Shown here: piece after piece, positions 46,601 through 56,822 of the stretch
Layout: each line of letters opens with the position of its first letter
Position numbering within the stretch: the first letter of the stretch is position 1
Assembly (NCBI GenBank): GCA_977017575.1
Contig: CDRNVI010000015.1
Location: 62,001 to 126,000, forward strand
DNA: 64,000 nt
Source: Paramoeba atlantica
Taxonomy: Eukaryota > Discosea
Direction: 5' to 3'
Notes under the pieces: model-generated
The model's database searches: none
The model's input: only the letters and a program-made list of their open reading frames with translations
Told to the model about the DNA's origin: nothing
Position numbers and translations under genes: made by a program

Positions 46601-49600
46601 AGTCTGGAATGCTTTTGTTGATGAAGTTGCGACATACCTACATGAACAAGAAGAGTGGGATCTTTGCCGCTGCTTGCTTCGAAATAAGATACCAGAGGTA
46701 GGTGACAAGCTTATTGATGAAACATTACTTGCAGTTGAAAATAGAGCACTAGATATGCATGCTCGGACGAAAATAAATAACTATTGTATAGTTCGTGGCT
46801 ATGAAGCTCCGGCATTTGACTATAAAGACGTTGGAAAGCGAGAGTCTCAGTTTTATTTCGCTAGTACTAATATTCCAGGATTTTCAGGTCTGCAGGCATT
46901 CGGTATTGGCTCTTCAAAGGATGAATCTACGCGTCGCTGCGCTATGCATTGTTTAGAAGTCCTATCGAAATTAGATCCCAGTATTACTGGGCTTGATCTT
47001 TTGCGTACTGCAAATTGGGATTCGCGAAACAATGTGGATCGTAACGTGCAAGTTATGCAAGAGGAAGGCAGACACCGAGTTGTCGAACTCTACTGTCTAT
47101 CTCGAGGACTCGAACTACCTTCTTTTGAAATCAGTGCGAGGAATGTAGCTACGGGGCGAATGTACTCTGTCTCTTCTACATTAGGGGAATTTACAGCACG
47201 AGCAGAAAACCCTATGCATCAACCAGCGCTGAACCAATGCTTAAGCATAATGATGAATAAGATGGTAAAGTATGATCCAGCATTTCGTGAATTGCAGACA
47301 TTTCTTCGAAGTCATCCTTTTCTCGACACATACACTGTCTTGGACTTAAAGCTTTCCCAGGATCTGCTTCGTCGAATGAATGCGCTTTCTGAGGCTGTGT
47401 TTACTTCAGTTGAATTATCTAAATCCGCAAATGACTCAAGGAAGTCCGACGCTAGTGGAACTGATTTTTCAAAGCACCGTGAAATATGGCATGTCGATGC
47501 TGAAACTCGCGCACGTCGAAATGAAAAATTGCTGAATGAGAAAAGAGAAAGAGAAAGCGATGAACAATATCAGGAACATTTTGGACGAAAGCGCTGTTCT
47601 CTTCCAATATTCAAATTTCGAGATGAAATTATAAAACTTTTGTACGAGCAGGGGCACAATGTGGTTGTTTTATGTGGGACAACGGGATGCGGGAAAACCA
47701 CGCAAGTCCCTCAATATATTTTAGACTATCATATTGAGAAGGGTGAGGGAGCCTTCTGCACTATGCTTGTGACACAGCCAAGGCGCATCAGTGCTGTATC
47801 CATTCCAAGAAGGATAGCGAGCGAACGAACAGAGATTTGTGGTGACAACATTGGTTTCATTGTTCGCCTGGATGCCCTACCTGGGAAGCATGTAACGTTT
47901 GTGACATCAGGTGTTCTTCTCAGAATCTTGAAAGATAATCCTATGCTAGAGGGATTTTCACATGTCATTGTCGATGAAATACACGAGCGAGACATTAACT
48001 CCGACTTTCTTTTGATCCTCTTACGTGATTTGCTAGGAAAAAGAACAGACCTTAAGGTAGTGTTGATGAGCGCGACGCTACAAGCCAAATTATTTTCCGA
48101 TTATTTTGGGGGTGCACCCGTACTCGAGGCGGAGGGCGGGGTATTCCCTGTCGAAATGCATTATCTGGAGGATATTGCAAAGGTGGCAAAGCAGTACGGA
48201 TTTTCCAGTCCATTTATTCAAGCCAACGATACCGGTGAAGATATTTTTACAGCGAATCTTGACTACAGTGTTATTGCCTTTGTTGTCTCTCACTTGATGG
48301 AAACAAAAAAAGATGAAATGCTTGGCTACTCTATTTTAATTTTCTTGCCTGGGTGGGAAGAAATTGTTCAGGCGAAAACTATTTTGTCTAGTGGCGCAGG
48401 AGGTGACCCTTCGCAGTTTACCTTCGTAACTCTGCATAGTGCTGTTTCAGCAGCCGATCAAGCACTATGTTTTCGGGCTGCCGATTCTACAAAGACAAAG
48501 ATAATTCTCTCCACAAATATAGCAGAGAGCGGTGTCACGATTGACGATATCAAAGTGGTGATTGACGCTGGCCGCATGAAAGAGAAATCGTTCATACATA
48601 CGGAAGGGCGCTCACAAATCGCCAAGGAGACTGGCGAAATGGGAGCCTACGCTCAGCTAGTAACTGTTCCTGCGAGCCGTGCGAACTGTGTTCAGCGTCG
48701 CGGTCGTGCTGGTCGTACAAGAGGTGGTATTTGCTACCGAATATACAGTAAAGCGCATTTCGAAGCACTTGACGATTTCCAAACTCCGGAATTGCTACGG
48801 CAGCCGCTTGATTCTCTGTGTCTTTCAATTCTACACTTAAAACTAGGAGATCCCAATACAGTTCTTAGCAAGGCGCTCGAATGCCCCACAATAGAGAGCG
48901 TTGATTTCGCTCTTCAGCGTCTGGAGCAGCTCGGCGCGATCAAGAAGAATATTGCAGAGGATACTGTTCTAACTCCCTTAGGAGAAGTAATGGCCGTACT
49001 TCCCGTATCACCGCATATGGCCAAAGCTCTAGTCTATGGAACGATGTTTCGTTGCTTGGATTCGATCTTAACAATCGCAGCTGCAAGCCAGCAAAACCTT
49101 TTTATGGGCAGTAAAGATAAACGACAGGATGTCAAACGTTCCAAGCTTCAATTTGAGCTCGGCACTCATAGCGACCATCTAACTGCGCTTAATGCCTTCA
49201 ATGCGTGGGTTGCTAGGCGTAGGGCATCCGTTGAAATCAACGACAAAAACAAACTTATTGCCCTCTCACAGTTTGAAGATAACCTTGAACTGAATTCTAT
49301 TGCCTTGCTACAAGTTGCAAAATACAAGAAACAGTTTGCAGAACTGATTTTTCGCGTTGTGTTACAGTGCGCACCTCCTGAAGAAGGATGCAGGCGCGGG
49401 GATTGTTTTGTGGAGGATACTACGTTGTCCGAACATGCCGGCAACATAAGCTTAGTCAAAGCTGTGTTAGGCACTGCGTTGTATCCCAATTTTGCTGTTC
49501 ACAGAGAAAAACGTAAAACCTTTCGAGGCAAGCACGATAATATGATGGTACTTGCGAGCAATTCAGTTCTGTGTCAAGCTAAGGAATTCGGTTCTAGATC

Positions 49601-50918
49601 CCGTACCCCATATGTGATTTTTGATGAGAAGCAAAGACTACAATATTCAGAAACTAAATCTCTCATTTCATTTAGAAATGCAACGGCCCTCAACATGCTT
49701 AGTGTGGTAATTCTCGGTGCGCCGGCTGAGGAATTAGAATACAGGGAAGATATTAAACTCGGCTTGTTAGGTGATTGGATGCCTTTTAGATGCGAGGAGA
49801 ATAGCGACATGCTTGAGGTTATTAAACGCTTCAAGAAAGCTTTGGATACAGCAGTAAATCTTGGAATTCAGTTTCCTCGCAATACGCAATATCAAAACTT
49901 TATTAAGGAGTTTCGCCAATTGATTATTGAAGCCATACAGGATGAGGTGGTAGTCAATTCCTTAATTTCTGAGAATTGGGCAGAAAAAGGAAAAATTCTG
50001 TGCCCAACCGACCAAACGGATTTCGAAATTAGAGAAATCGCAGATTCGGAACTTGAAGAACCTCAAATACAAGAAAAAGATTCGCGAGCTCCGATTTTCC
50101 GAAATACGGTGTTGAAGTATGATGATGGCTCAGTGCGCAGCATAACAGAAACTACTTTTGAAGGGGAAAGCGTGAACGGTAGAGCACAGGCACCTCGAAA
50201 TCCTTTTCATTCTCCATCCGAAGAAGAGACTTCTAAGAGCGATCTTGTCGAGTTGATTCTTCATTATTATCCCGAAGCTAAACAACCTGAAAAGATCATA
50301 ACGTATAAAACGACGCAAAGCCAGGAATACGAGTGGAATGAGCGGCCATTGTACGAATCTACTGCCACTCTTAACGCAAAGATTGTTTTAACCAAAACAG
50401 GACATTTACGAGCGAATCGAGGTGCAGCAGAAAAAAGTGCAGCTTTCGCTGTGCTTCGCGCGGCTCGAAATGATAAAAAATATTACTTTGGTCACACAGA
50501 GATTCAAAGAGAAAAACGAGTCCGTCGACGCGCAAACATGCTGCCCGACCTTGAGGTTTGCAAATCGGCGAAAAGTGCATTAATGGAATTTATAACTCGA
50601 AACCCTCCTAAGGATATGGACCTTCGGTCTGCCTTGTTCTTTCAAACAAAACAGAAAGAAGATTTGAAGTTTGAATCATTTTGCTACCTGTTGGGTCACA
50701 AACACGTTTCCCAACGTTTAGATCAAAGAAGAAAAGCGGAAGCGGATGCAGCATTGATTGCCTACAATTCGCTAAAGGCAGATCCTCGTAAATATCTTGG
50801 CGAAGACTTCGCTGAGGAAACGGGCGATAACGTGAAGAGGTACGACCAAGATGGCTTTGAAATCCAAGAGGAATATGCTAGCCATGGAGCGGAAAATTCA
50901 CCTAATGAATGGTGCTAG
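43662..50918 (+). CDS. Giant DExH-box RNA helicase with dsRBD-like repeats
   Basis: 2418 residues. A presequence-like N terminus precedes seven diverged dsRBD-like repeats (starting near residues 113, 297, 484, 661, 829, 1028 and 1133; a typical one ends 'ANILAHMHCELILDHLGIP'). The helicase core has 'CGTTGCGKTTQVPQYIL' (about 1338), 'VDEIHERDINSDF' (about 1437), 'LMSATL' and 'QRRGRAGRTRGG', followed by HA2 and OB-fold regions and two more dsRBD-like segments (about 2192 and 2300). This is a DHX9/DHX30/DHX36-type helicase. The mitochondrial signal, size and dsRBDs recall kinetoplastid REH2, the mRNA-editing helicase. That identity is an inference. Confidence 0.85.
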   Translation: MPNLNRAVLYIRRLSKGKIANRCDWFRWDQIYGHSCLPACGAVSRHADMHLRPHGTTQNLVLRCCSSAAVDETDADNLEAIGEPDEDLLEAALPVMSTEEWDLTNISPIHSLDFLALGRLQNFIKRHPRAVSGSERDDMKTTSLEKLCVVSGKFDDDTELFKLSSKRLDNAGILCRACVTFPLPKEISDDTLQGIGYALHAREAIHVASMHAERQLDALGIPVCGLRRTQIKYAEAKRASGLAAPFPNDPIKSLKDTTLPSPLRLIREHRLHEIQKLYIPVRYNSFYGNPHALVSPVNVDEFSVDRITAYCAHHRPQVKFSELCIKEVINSVEAKATRDKGFLGTAEKGDSTESVTAWIHITIRLPVPEKYGTRDVKGFAPHKKTALILACMHGELLLDTLGIPIFSNTEQQEKHAKVCEMYGRGAPRPGDEPAASSTIGPPALRTLFPGESIPVGDPKCVDSHLSKYRVSHITFLPEIQDVSSIDSSAMKKIQDYFITHGKVDMEQFYIEKIDGTDCSGVFKAVLALPIADNRHELAVGIANTAARAREVCAMHALTIIDHITKESHIKVEDDARSKGLIRPPLRFSYGMDRIPSLLNFMRKELESTPVSSRTAVGSRKQRSRKLSSELQADSEEYILVPPEETIGREASEIVALTSPRKFDAFSVERINDYLRRHGTSPEFATKVENIGDLSSSQFYRVKIFLPTPPGYGPRVGIGEAPKKQEANILAHMHCELILDHLGIPLFDHEVLQRKHAMAARKHKRFAPTPDDVGSSFSTPSPPPLRKERNDSMKWLRFLREKFESRSIDISASHVQTAQASTWDYVGPKELDYDAKLKLYHHIVTHPKNRNVTTLDNRFEVSRNGESGASYYYCKMKIDVPEHRGKIAEARGSAVTQRDAEMLCCMHALRILDAYGMRVFFIKGMQDRHAKQVRKAGRWARFSTEPPPPASDNISFPKALRIDAAGPKPKPPPTPSICDDGVWNAFVDEVATYLHEQEEWDLCRCLLRNKIPEVGDKLIDETLLAVENRALDMHARTKINNYCIVRGYEAPAFDYKDVGKRESQFYFASTNIPGFSGLQAFGIGSSKDESTRRCAMHCLEVLSKLDPSITGLDLLRTANWDSRNNVDRNVQVMQEEGRHRVVELYCLSRGLELPSFEISARNVATGRMYSVSSTLGEFTARAENPMHQPALNQCLSIMMNKMVKYDPAFRELQTFLRSHPFLDTYTVLDLKLSQDLLRRMNALSEAVFTSVELSKSANDSRKSDASGTDFSKHREIWHVDAETRARRNEKLLNEKRERESDEQYQEHFGRKRCSLPIFKFRDEIIKLLYEQGHNVVVLCGTTGCGKTTQVPQYILDYHIEKGEGAFCTMLVTQPRRISAVSIPRRIASERTEICGDNIGFIVRLDALPGKHVTFVTSGVLLRILKDNPMLEGFSHVIVDEIHERDINSDFLLILLRDLLGKRTDLKVVLMSATLQAKLFSDYFGGAPVLEAEGGVFPVEMHYLEDIAKVAKQYGFSSPFIQANDTGEDIFTANLDYSVIAFVVSHLMETKKDEMLGYSILIFLPGWEEIVQAKTILSSGAGGDPSQFTFVTLHSAVSAADQALCFRAADSTKTKIILSTNIAESGVTIDDIKVVIDAGRMKEKSFIHTEGRSQIAKETGEMGAYAQLVTVPASRANCVQRRGRAGRTRGGICYRIYSKAHFEALDDFQTPELLRQPLDSLCLSILHLKLGDPNTVLSKALECPTIESVDFALQRLEQLGAIKKNIAEDTVLTPLGEVMAVLPVSPHMAKALVYGTMFRCLDSILTIAAASQQNLFMGSKDKRQDVKRSKLQFELGTHSDHLTALNAFNAWVARRRASVEINDKNKLIALSQFEDNLELNSIALLQVAKYKKQFAELIFRVVLQCAPPEEGCRRGDCFVEDTTLSEHAGNISLVKAVLGTALYPNFAVHREKRKTFRGKHDNMMVLASNSVLCQAKEFGSRSRTPYVIFDEKQRLQYSETKSLISFRNATALNMLSVVILGAPAEELEYREDIKLGLLGDWMPFRCEENSDMLEVIKRFKKALDTAVNLGIQFPRNTQYQNFIKEFRQLIIEAIQDEVVVNSLISENWAEKGKILCPTDQTDFEIREIADSELEEPQIQEKDSRAPIFRNTVLKYDDGSVRSITETTFEGESVNGRAQAPRNPFHSPSEEETSKSDLVELILHYYPEAKQPEKIITYKTTQSQEYEWNERPLYESTATLNAKIVLTKTGHLRANRGAAEKSAAFAVLRAARNDKKYYFGHTEIQREKRVRRRANMLPDLEVCKSAKSALMEFITRNPPKDMDLRSALFFQTKQKEDLKFESFCYLLGHKHVSQRLDQRRKAEADAALIAYNSLKADPRKYLGEDFAEETGDNVKRYDQDGFEIQEEYASHGAENSPNEWC

Positions 50919-51249
50919 TAAAGAGGAATCAGGCAGTTTTTCGTATTTTCATGAGACATACAACCTCATGAAGCATATTTCATCTATGTCTTGTGAACTA
51001 CGTCTTGCTTTAAAACATTTGATGTCCTTGGAAAATAACCCTATTCACTGACTAATCTTTCTGACCATTAGCTCTCTTTGAGTTTTAATATTATGCATGA
51101 TTTTGCTTTTGCGAAATTTATCTTCGATCGCTTTTTTATAATGGATTTTGTAGTGAAAACATGAATCATGTTCTCTACTAATTGGTTCCATTCGTTTCAT
51201 TTATACCAGAGTACAGCAGCATACACATTGATTTTCCTTTCATATTTTC
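50919..51249. other. 331-base spacer
   Basis: No gene is seen. 'cattcgtttcatttataccag' (about 51190-51209) is a good acceptor-like tract for the next gene. Confidence 0.45.
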
Positions 51250-51852
51250 ATGAATTTCGCTTCCTTCCGACTAGAAAAATTAAGGTGTAGCGTATCGACT
51301 GGGTTTCACGTCCACTTTTCTGCACGATATTCCCGTTCTGTTACATTTTCCAACTTGCATCTAGTATTTAAGGGTGACCAAAAATATATTCTACGAGGAT
51401 TGTATCGTGCCTTGCTCCGATACGGAGAAGACAGGCTAATGCTGCGACGCATCTTGCTGTTAGAGAATCCAAAGTACCTCAAGTACGGATTAGAAGCCCT
51501 TCAGTATCACAGAAACGTAAGTGAGAGTCAAAAGTCGTACGGTAAAATACGTGGCATAAGGTTATGGAAAAATATGCCGTTTCTCGCAATGCTTAAATTG
51601 CGCATTCTAAGCTTTCAGATAGGTTTATTTTACATCAGATTGCGTTGCCAGAGTACAATAGCCATAATAAATGTTTTTTTGATCTCGGCCTTTATTTGCC
51701 TACTTGTGGCATTGTTTCAGTTATACAGAGCTCTCGGGACTCTTCTGCAGGATAACCGGTACAGACACCGAACTGACGTGCAAAGGTTAATCACAACAGT
51801 GGAGACTATGGCAAAAGCCAAGAATGCGGCGTTGTTAAATACTACCGAATGA
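51250..51852 (+). CDS. Mitochondrial LYR-motif membrane protein
   Basis: A 200-residue protein. An N-terminal basic/aromatic stretch is followed by 'LRGLYRALLRYGEDRL' (about residues 48-63), which has the L-Y-R tripeptide and helix pattern of LYR-motif proteins that bind acyl carrier protein or Fe-S cargo in mitochondria. A membrane helix follows ('IAIINVFLISAFICLLVALF', about 137-156), which is unusual for the family. No further identity is claimed. A chance LYR tripeptide is possible. Confidence 0.55.
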   Translation: MNFASFRLEKLRCSVSTGFHVHFSARYSRSVTFSNLHLVFKGDQKYILRGLYRALLRYGEDRLMLRRILLLENPKYLKYGLEALQYHRNVSESQKSYGKIRGIRLWKNMPFLAMLKLRILSFQIGLFYIRLRCQSTIAIINVFLISAFICLLVALFQLYRALGTLLQDNRYRHRTDVQRLITTVETMAKAKNAALLNTTE

Positions 51853-52098
51853 CTGACTGCACACGTATTAGGTGGCCGAACACTATTGCATCGCCTTTCA
51901 AAGATTCGGTTAAATAGGCTCTATCCCACATGAACACTAGCTCAGGCACGGAAGCTGTACGAATTTTGGTAATTGTATGAACATTAATAGAAATCGTAAA
52001 TTGACTATATGATATACACGTTTCGAACAAAGTTCGGCATAATTTCTCAATTATTTTACAAATATTAACTGGACTTGCAAGGTTTGTATGCTTAGAAA

Positions 52099-53196
52099 AT
52101 GTCAGAAATTGAAACTGGGGATAAACGCGGCAACAAAAAGCGTGCGAAAGCAGTTGAACGGGGTAGTGATGAAACATCTGTGAATACTTCTAGTTCAATT
52201 GCTGACGACAGAAAAGAAAGTCCCACAGGGAGTTTTGAACCTTGTGAAGTTCAGGTGTCTTTTGATATCCGTGGCTTCACGGAGGACTCCGCTATCGAAG
52301 ACGTGTCGTTCTATCTTCGAGGAATTCTTCCTGATCGAAAAAACGTTATATCTTGGGATGTACTTGTGAAAAGTCTTCGAAATGAAGAGCTCACCTCGTT
52401 GATTTATCTTTCCGAAACCGTTGACGATGCGTCATCTTGTTCAGAAGTATCTCCACAGTGTTCTGCTTCAACAGTCTCAGTGGATTCCTCATCTGAAGCC
52501 AGTGGGTTAGTGGCTCTGCTACCAGTGTGCTTTACGCATAGGAATAAAGAGTGTATATCTACAACTTCATGCTTCGAGGAGCGTGAAATCTCTCGGTATC
52601 TTGCAGCATATGGCTGTAACAAAGTGTGCGAGAAATTGAAAGCCATTTCCACTCAGAGTTCTGAAAACACTTGCTTATATTTCATGTTAAACCATCGAGC
52701 GGCTTTCATGCCCAATCAAGTTGCATACCAAACTCTTCTTCAACTTTTTGACACGATAATTAAGAAGTCGTGGATAAAGTATAAAGATATTTATATTTTT
52801 ACTTTATTAAAGGCACGTCGTCTTTCTCAGGGGGGAAAAGATATTATGGCTTCGAAACGCAGAAGGAAGAGTACATCTTGGTCAACGGGCGAGCAGAACT
52901 CTCAGGCAACAACTAGCTTGGATTTCGAGTTCGTGCGACCTGAAGATGAAATCTTTTACAAATATGGTAATTCGCTCACTGAGGTTCGGCCTAATGATAG
53001 TTCGGTTGAATTCGCGGAAGAATACCCTGGACAGCCGACTATTGAAGTTCCTTTTGCAATTCCAGTTTTAATCCCTCTGGTTAGAATTAAAACAAATGGG
53101 GCTCGCAAAAGTAAAGATTCCAAATCTGGGTGTTCCAACCCGCTTTTAAGCCTAATGGGGGAAATACAGAAATTAGTAGATCAAGAGTCCTGTTGA
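52099..53196 (+). CDS. Hypothetical protein, 365 residues
   Basis: Not recognised. Charged disordered ends flank two possibly folded parts ('VQVSFDIRGFTEDSAIEDVSFYLRG', cut as 'VQVSFDIRGF' and 'VSFYLRG', and 'NQVAYQTLLQLFDTIIKKSW'). Basic clusters such as 'ASKRRRKST' suggest a nuclear protein. 'gtttgtatgcttag' ends three bases before the ATG and could be a splice acceptor. Confidence 0.6.
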   Translation: MSEIETGDKRGNKKRAKAVERGSDETSVNTSSSIADDRKESPTGSFEPCEVQVSFDIRGFTEDSAIEDVSFYLRGILPDRKNVISWDVLVKSLRNEELTSLIYLSETVDDASSCSEVSPQCSASTVSVDSSSEASGLVALLPVCFTHRNKECISTTSCFEEREISRYLAAYGCNKVCEKLKAISTQSSENTCLYFMLNHRAAFMPNQVAYQTLLQLFDTIIKKSWIKYKDIYIFTLLKARRLSQGGKDIMASKRRRKSTSWSTGEQNSQATTSLDFEFVRPEDEIFYKYGNSLTEVRPNDSSVEFAEEYPGQPTIEVPFAIPVLIPLVRIKTNGARKSKDSKSGCSNPLLSLMGEIQKLVDQESC

Positions 53197-53776
53197 TACC
53201 TATACAATGTGTATCGAGATTCGTCGTGATGTATTGAATGGATTGCGTACGACACCTGCCGATGATTTTTATACCACAAATCTAGTACGAGTATTTCTAG
53301 ATAAGGAATTCTAGATAAATGCCCAGAAAGAGTACAAAACATAAGGAATAGATACATTTCCATTGGAGAATGTCTATTTTATGTTTTTTATTCTAATAGA
53401 TAATTTATCTGCGTTTTCTATGTACGGTATTGATGGTTATTAAGTAAAGTACACTCGAAGGACCGTAATAGGAATCTGAAACTGAAATCTTACGTGTAGG
53501 TTTTTGAAAGTCTTCACACGCAGCCCCTCATCATGCAACTTACTTATTTTACCCATTTAAATCCAATAATATGTGTTATGCATGGAAGAATGTTAAACCT
53601 GATGAACAGTCTCATGTATGATAAATGGAACTATTATACACTGTATGCAGCTTATAGTGTTTTGATAATGCCCTCTTTCGCAGCCACTTTTCGCTTCGTG
53701 TATTATATACCATATCATATGACAAATTGCGTTTCATTATGATGCATCATTTCGTTTAAAGAAGCCCTTATAAACG
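53197..53776. other. 580-base spacer
   Basis: AT-rich. The only ATG frame of note (53533-53742, 69 codons) is hydrophobic and low in complexity, and I do not accept it. 'tgcatcatttcgtttaaag' (about 53743-53761) could serve as an acceptor. Confidence 0.45.
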
Positions 53777-56509
53777 ATGAGCTCAGATAATATTTCATCT
53801 AAACTCCGCGTAATAGAAAGGGTAGTAGGACGTGTCGACAAGTGCATCGCTCGTGAGCTTAAGACGTTGGCCTGTAATTTTCAGGCTGAATCGAGTGCAC
53901 TGATGCGCGCAATGCATCTTTTGCGAATAGCTTTAAAATTTTCTGATCAGATAGCTATACTCTGCATTGAAACTTTCAAAGACATTGTTGCCACGAACAT
54001 TTTAGAGGGTGATTCGATACTTGTTGAACAGGTTCCACTAACGTCTCCTATTTTTGGCTCTACCGTAAGTTCAATGATTGTTTCCTTGTGTGCGGAACTG
54101 GTAGAAGGACGCAATCCACTTGCTGTTCAATGTAAGTCATTGGACCTTCTTGCCTGCGTTGTACAAAATTCTAAACTGAATGTTACGGGTTCATTGCTCA
54201 TATGTTCGATTCAGGTCGCTTTCAATACGCAGCATCGAACTGCGAACGATGACTTTCGACTGTATGCAATGGATGTGCTGAGTGCCCTTTTGATTCATGT
54301 GCCGAATATGTTAGAAGTACAGGTAGGGCAAGAATGCATAGAAAAATCTGCAATCTGGACTGAGCTTCTCGAAAAACGTGACCCAATCTGCCGACTTGGA
54401 GGAAACGTTCTTTTTCTACAATCATATCATGCACCGTGCGAAACTGATTTTGAAGGGGCTTTGAGTGTTCTTTCACGGAAAGAACGAGATGCTTTTGCTG
54501 TTATAGCTGGACTATGTTCCATTGTGAAAGGCTCTTCATGTTGTGAGCTTTTAAGAACTGCTGCAGGCCGGAATGATCAGGAAAAAGCTAAGGCAGTAGC
54601 CTTATACGGGCTCCGCGTCGTATTGCATCATGGTCGTTATAGCATACCGAAGCTGAGCACTCTTCTTGTTCGTTGTCTGCCATTCATTTTTGACGTTGTT
54701 TATAAGTCCTTTGCCGCGTCACGTCGAACTAAACTATTCGACGATGCCGTTAGTATCGTAGAAATCCTAGTAACAAATTACATGTGCCACGCCAGAAGAG
54801 AGATTAGCGAACTTCTTCTGCTATTGCGCCTGATTCTCCTTTCTCCTCTTACGTTATATCATCAAAGAACAAGAATCCTACAGAGCCTTGCACGTATTAT
54901 GAGTGACTCAAACCTCTGGCTAACTATGTATATGAGCTATGACTGCCAATTGAATCATGATGACATTTGCATCTTACTACTTGATAGTATCGCTCAAGTA
55001 GCTCAACATCGTTGGACAACGATAATTGGGATATCAAATGCACAACAGCACATACAGGTTGAGCTTGCATTGAAGTGCTATGAAAATGGGTTTGCCGGGC
55101 TGAAAAGCTACTTAATGAACAAGGATGAGGCCATGAAGCAGAGTTTTATAAAAGGGCCAAGTTGGCTTGCTCTTGGGGAGAAACGATTTAGACATGAACG
55201 AAGTAGAAGCGAGCATAATTGCAGCTCGAATAGCTGGAATGTACATTCGGAGTTTCACTTTGTTGAAGAGAATCTAGTCACATTACCTGCAACTAGCGCG
55301 GCTGGTAATAGTAATTTATGCCCTGTTATGGAGGAAGGAATGGACCAGCTTTTAATATCAACCGAAGACACTCTTGGAAAATGGATTCAGCATAAGTTAC
55401 TCCTGTCACGTGCGGTGCGTCTTTTGAATACGGAGCTCACACGTGGATTACGAGCGCTTCGAAAATGTGGAATTATACAATCTGAATCTGATAGTAGCGG
55501 TTTTTGCCTCGCTTTGCGTCATCTACGTAATGTGAGCCCTTCCGTACTTCGTACAGTACTCTCCAAAGTAAAAAAGTCTTCACTTTACGCGAATGTCGCA
55601 CGTCTATATATGCACTCACTTCGATTAAAAGACGTTGCTCCGGATGAGGCAGTTCGACAGTTTACGGAACTGTTTCCTATGACCGCCCATACAACACAAT
55701 TTGAAGGGCCTGTTTGGTTTGAATTGATGGGCTTCCTGGCCGAGGCCTATACTACACAAAATCCAGGACTACAATTAGATCGCGAGAGTGGGCAAATATT
55801 GTGTTCTACGCTTCTCACTCTGCATACGACTCACCACAACCCCAATATTCATGAAAGCGAGAGGTTTACCGCAGAGAGGTTTTCCAGTGCTACATTAGAA
55901 TGTTTGGGCGCTAACACTCGAATAGGGAAGGAACAACTCATGGAGTCGTTTCGCCGCGTGACGAGATCAAAATGGAAGCCCAAAACTATGCCTGCCAACA
56001 TGACGGATTATGAGTGGGAGTGCTTTGGATACATGGATAGGGAGGCGCAATTTCGAAATTCCCTGCATCGACGGCACGGTGATCCGTACACCACTTCGGT
56101 AGAAATTGCTGAAAAGAGGTACACTTCTATGATAGAGAAATCTTGGCATCATGCAAGTGAAAGATTGCAGCGGGATAAGGAGTTCATTCTTTGTCCATTT
56201 TTGCGTCCAACCAAGCCTGGAGAAGCAATACATTTATTCAGCGAAATGTTGAATCGGTATTGGTTTACGCTCTCCCAACTTCGTGACTCAGAGTTCTTCT
56301 TCAAGTATCCCAGAGTTGTCCAACGTGCGTCACATTTATTAGGAACTTGTACGGATATCGTTGCGATACTAGGACTTGATCTTGAGGATTTATTACAAGG
56401 GTCATCTGTTGCGCCCGTGGAATCTTTTCATGATGATCCTATACGATACACATCAGCATTAGGAGTTCTTCCTTGGAGCGGAGTTCACTTTCAATGCCCT
56501 CTCATTTAA
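53777..56509 (+). CDS. Large alpha-helical repeat protein, 910 residues
   Basis: Not recognised. Leucine-rich helices in regular pairs (for example 'LMRAMHLLRIALKFSDQIAI', 'CLPFIFDVVYKSF', 'ELLLLLRLILLSPLTLY') suggest a HEAT/ARM-type solenoid over the first 450 residues. The organisation faintly resembles Integrator subunit 7, but no diagnostic block is present. The C-terminal 300 residues are a different, tryptophan-containing domain. It is likely a scaffold; localisation is unclear. Confidence 0.65.
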   Translation: MSSDNISSKLRVIERVVGRVDKCIARELKTLACNFQAESSALMRAMHLLRIALKFSDQIAILCIETFKDIVATNILEGDSILVEQVPLTSPIFGSTVSSMIVSLCAELVEGRNPLAVQCKSLDLLACVVQNSKLNVTGSLLICSIQVAFNTQHRTANDDFRLYAMDVLSALLIHVPNMLEVQVGQECIEKSAIWTELLEKRDPICRLGGNVLFLQSYHAPCETDFEGALSVLSRKERDAFAVIAGLCSIVKGSSCCELLRTAAGRNDQEKAKAVALYGLRVVLHHGRYSIPKLSTLLVRCLPFIFDVVYKSFAASRRTKLFDDAVSIVEILVTNYMCHARREISELLLLLRLILLSPLTLYHQRTRILQSLARIMSDSNLWLTMYMSYDCQLNHDDICILLLDSIAQVAQHRWTTIIGISNAQQHIQVELALKCYENGFAGLKSYLMNKDEAMKQSFIKGPSWLALGEKRFRHERSRSEHNCSSNSWNVHSEFHFVEENLVTLPATSAAGNSNLCPVMEEGMDQLLISTEDTLGKWIQHKLLLSRAVRLLNTELTRGLRALRKCGIIQSESDSSGFCLALRHLRNVSPSVLRTVLSKVKKSSLYANVARLYMHSLRLKDVAPDEAVRQFTELFPMTAHTTQFEGPVWFELMGFLAEAYTTQNPGLQLDRESGQILCSTLLTLHTTHHNPNIHESERFTAERFSSATLECLGANTRIGKEQLMESFRRVTRSKWKPKTMPANMTDYEWECFGYMDREAQFRNSLHRRHGDPYTTSVEIAEKRYTSMIEKSWHHASERLQRDKEFILCPFLRPTKPGEAIHLFSEMLNRYWFTLSQLRDSEFFFKYPRVVQRASHLLGTCTDIVAILGLDLEDLLQGSSVAPVESFHDDPIRYTSALGVLPWSGVHFQCPLI

Positions 56510-56822
56510 TAAATATCCATCCAGATTGTTTTTCGTGTTACTGTGTATACTGTATCCGCCTAACTATTTCTTTTTCTCTCTTGAGGATTATTCTTTTTGG
56601 ACCTCAGAATATGTTTTTTCGTAAACTGGCCCCTTTATTCGAAGGGTCCCAAATGGGTGGACTCTTGAGTAGGGATGACAATAAGAATTTAGTATGACAT
56701 TTACTACGATGAAATAGTTTGTTGAACTTATTTCACCTCTAATTGCACTTCTTCATCTACTTTGCTGCTAGTTTTACCTTACCCGTTGATGTTTCAATGG
56801 AGTTCTAACCCCGTATTATACA
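56510..56822. other. 313-base spacer
   Basis: No gene is seen. 'cttcatctactttgctgctag' (56752-56772) is an acceptor-like tract. An upstream ATG in 'tgatgtttcaatgg' begins a very short frame ending at taa before the next start. Confidence 0.45.

Noticed and set aside
53533-53742. ATG frame of 69 codons in a spacer, hydrophobic
   Set aside because: AT-driven composition (many Y, M, L) and no domain. A small membrane protein cannot be excluded but is not supported.
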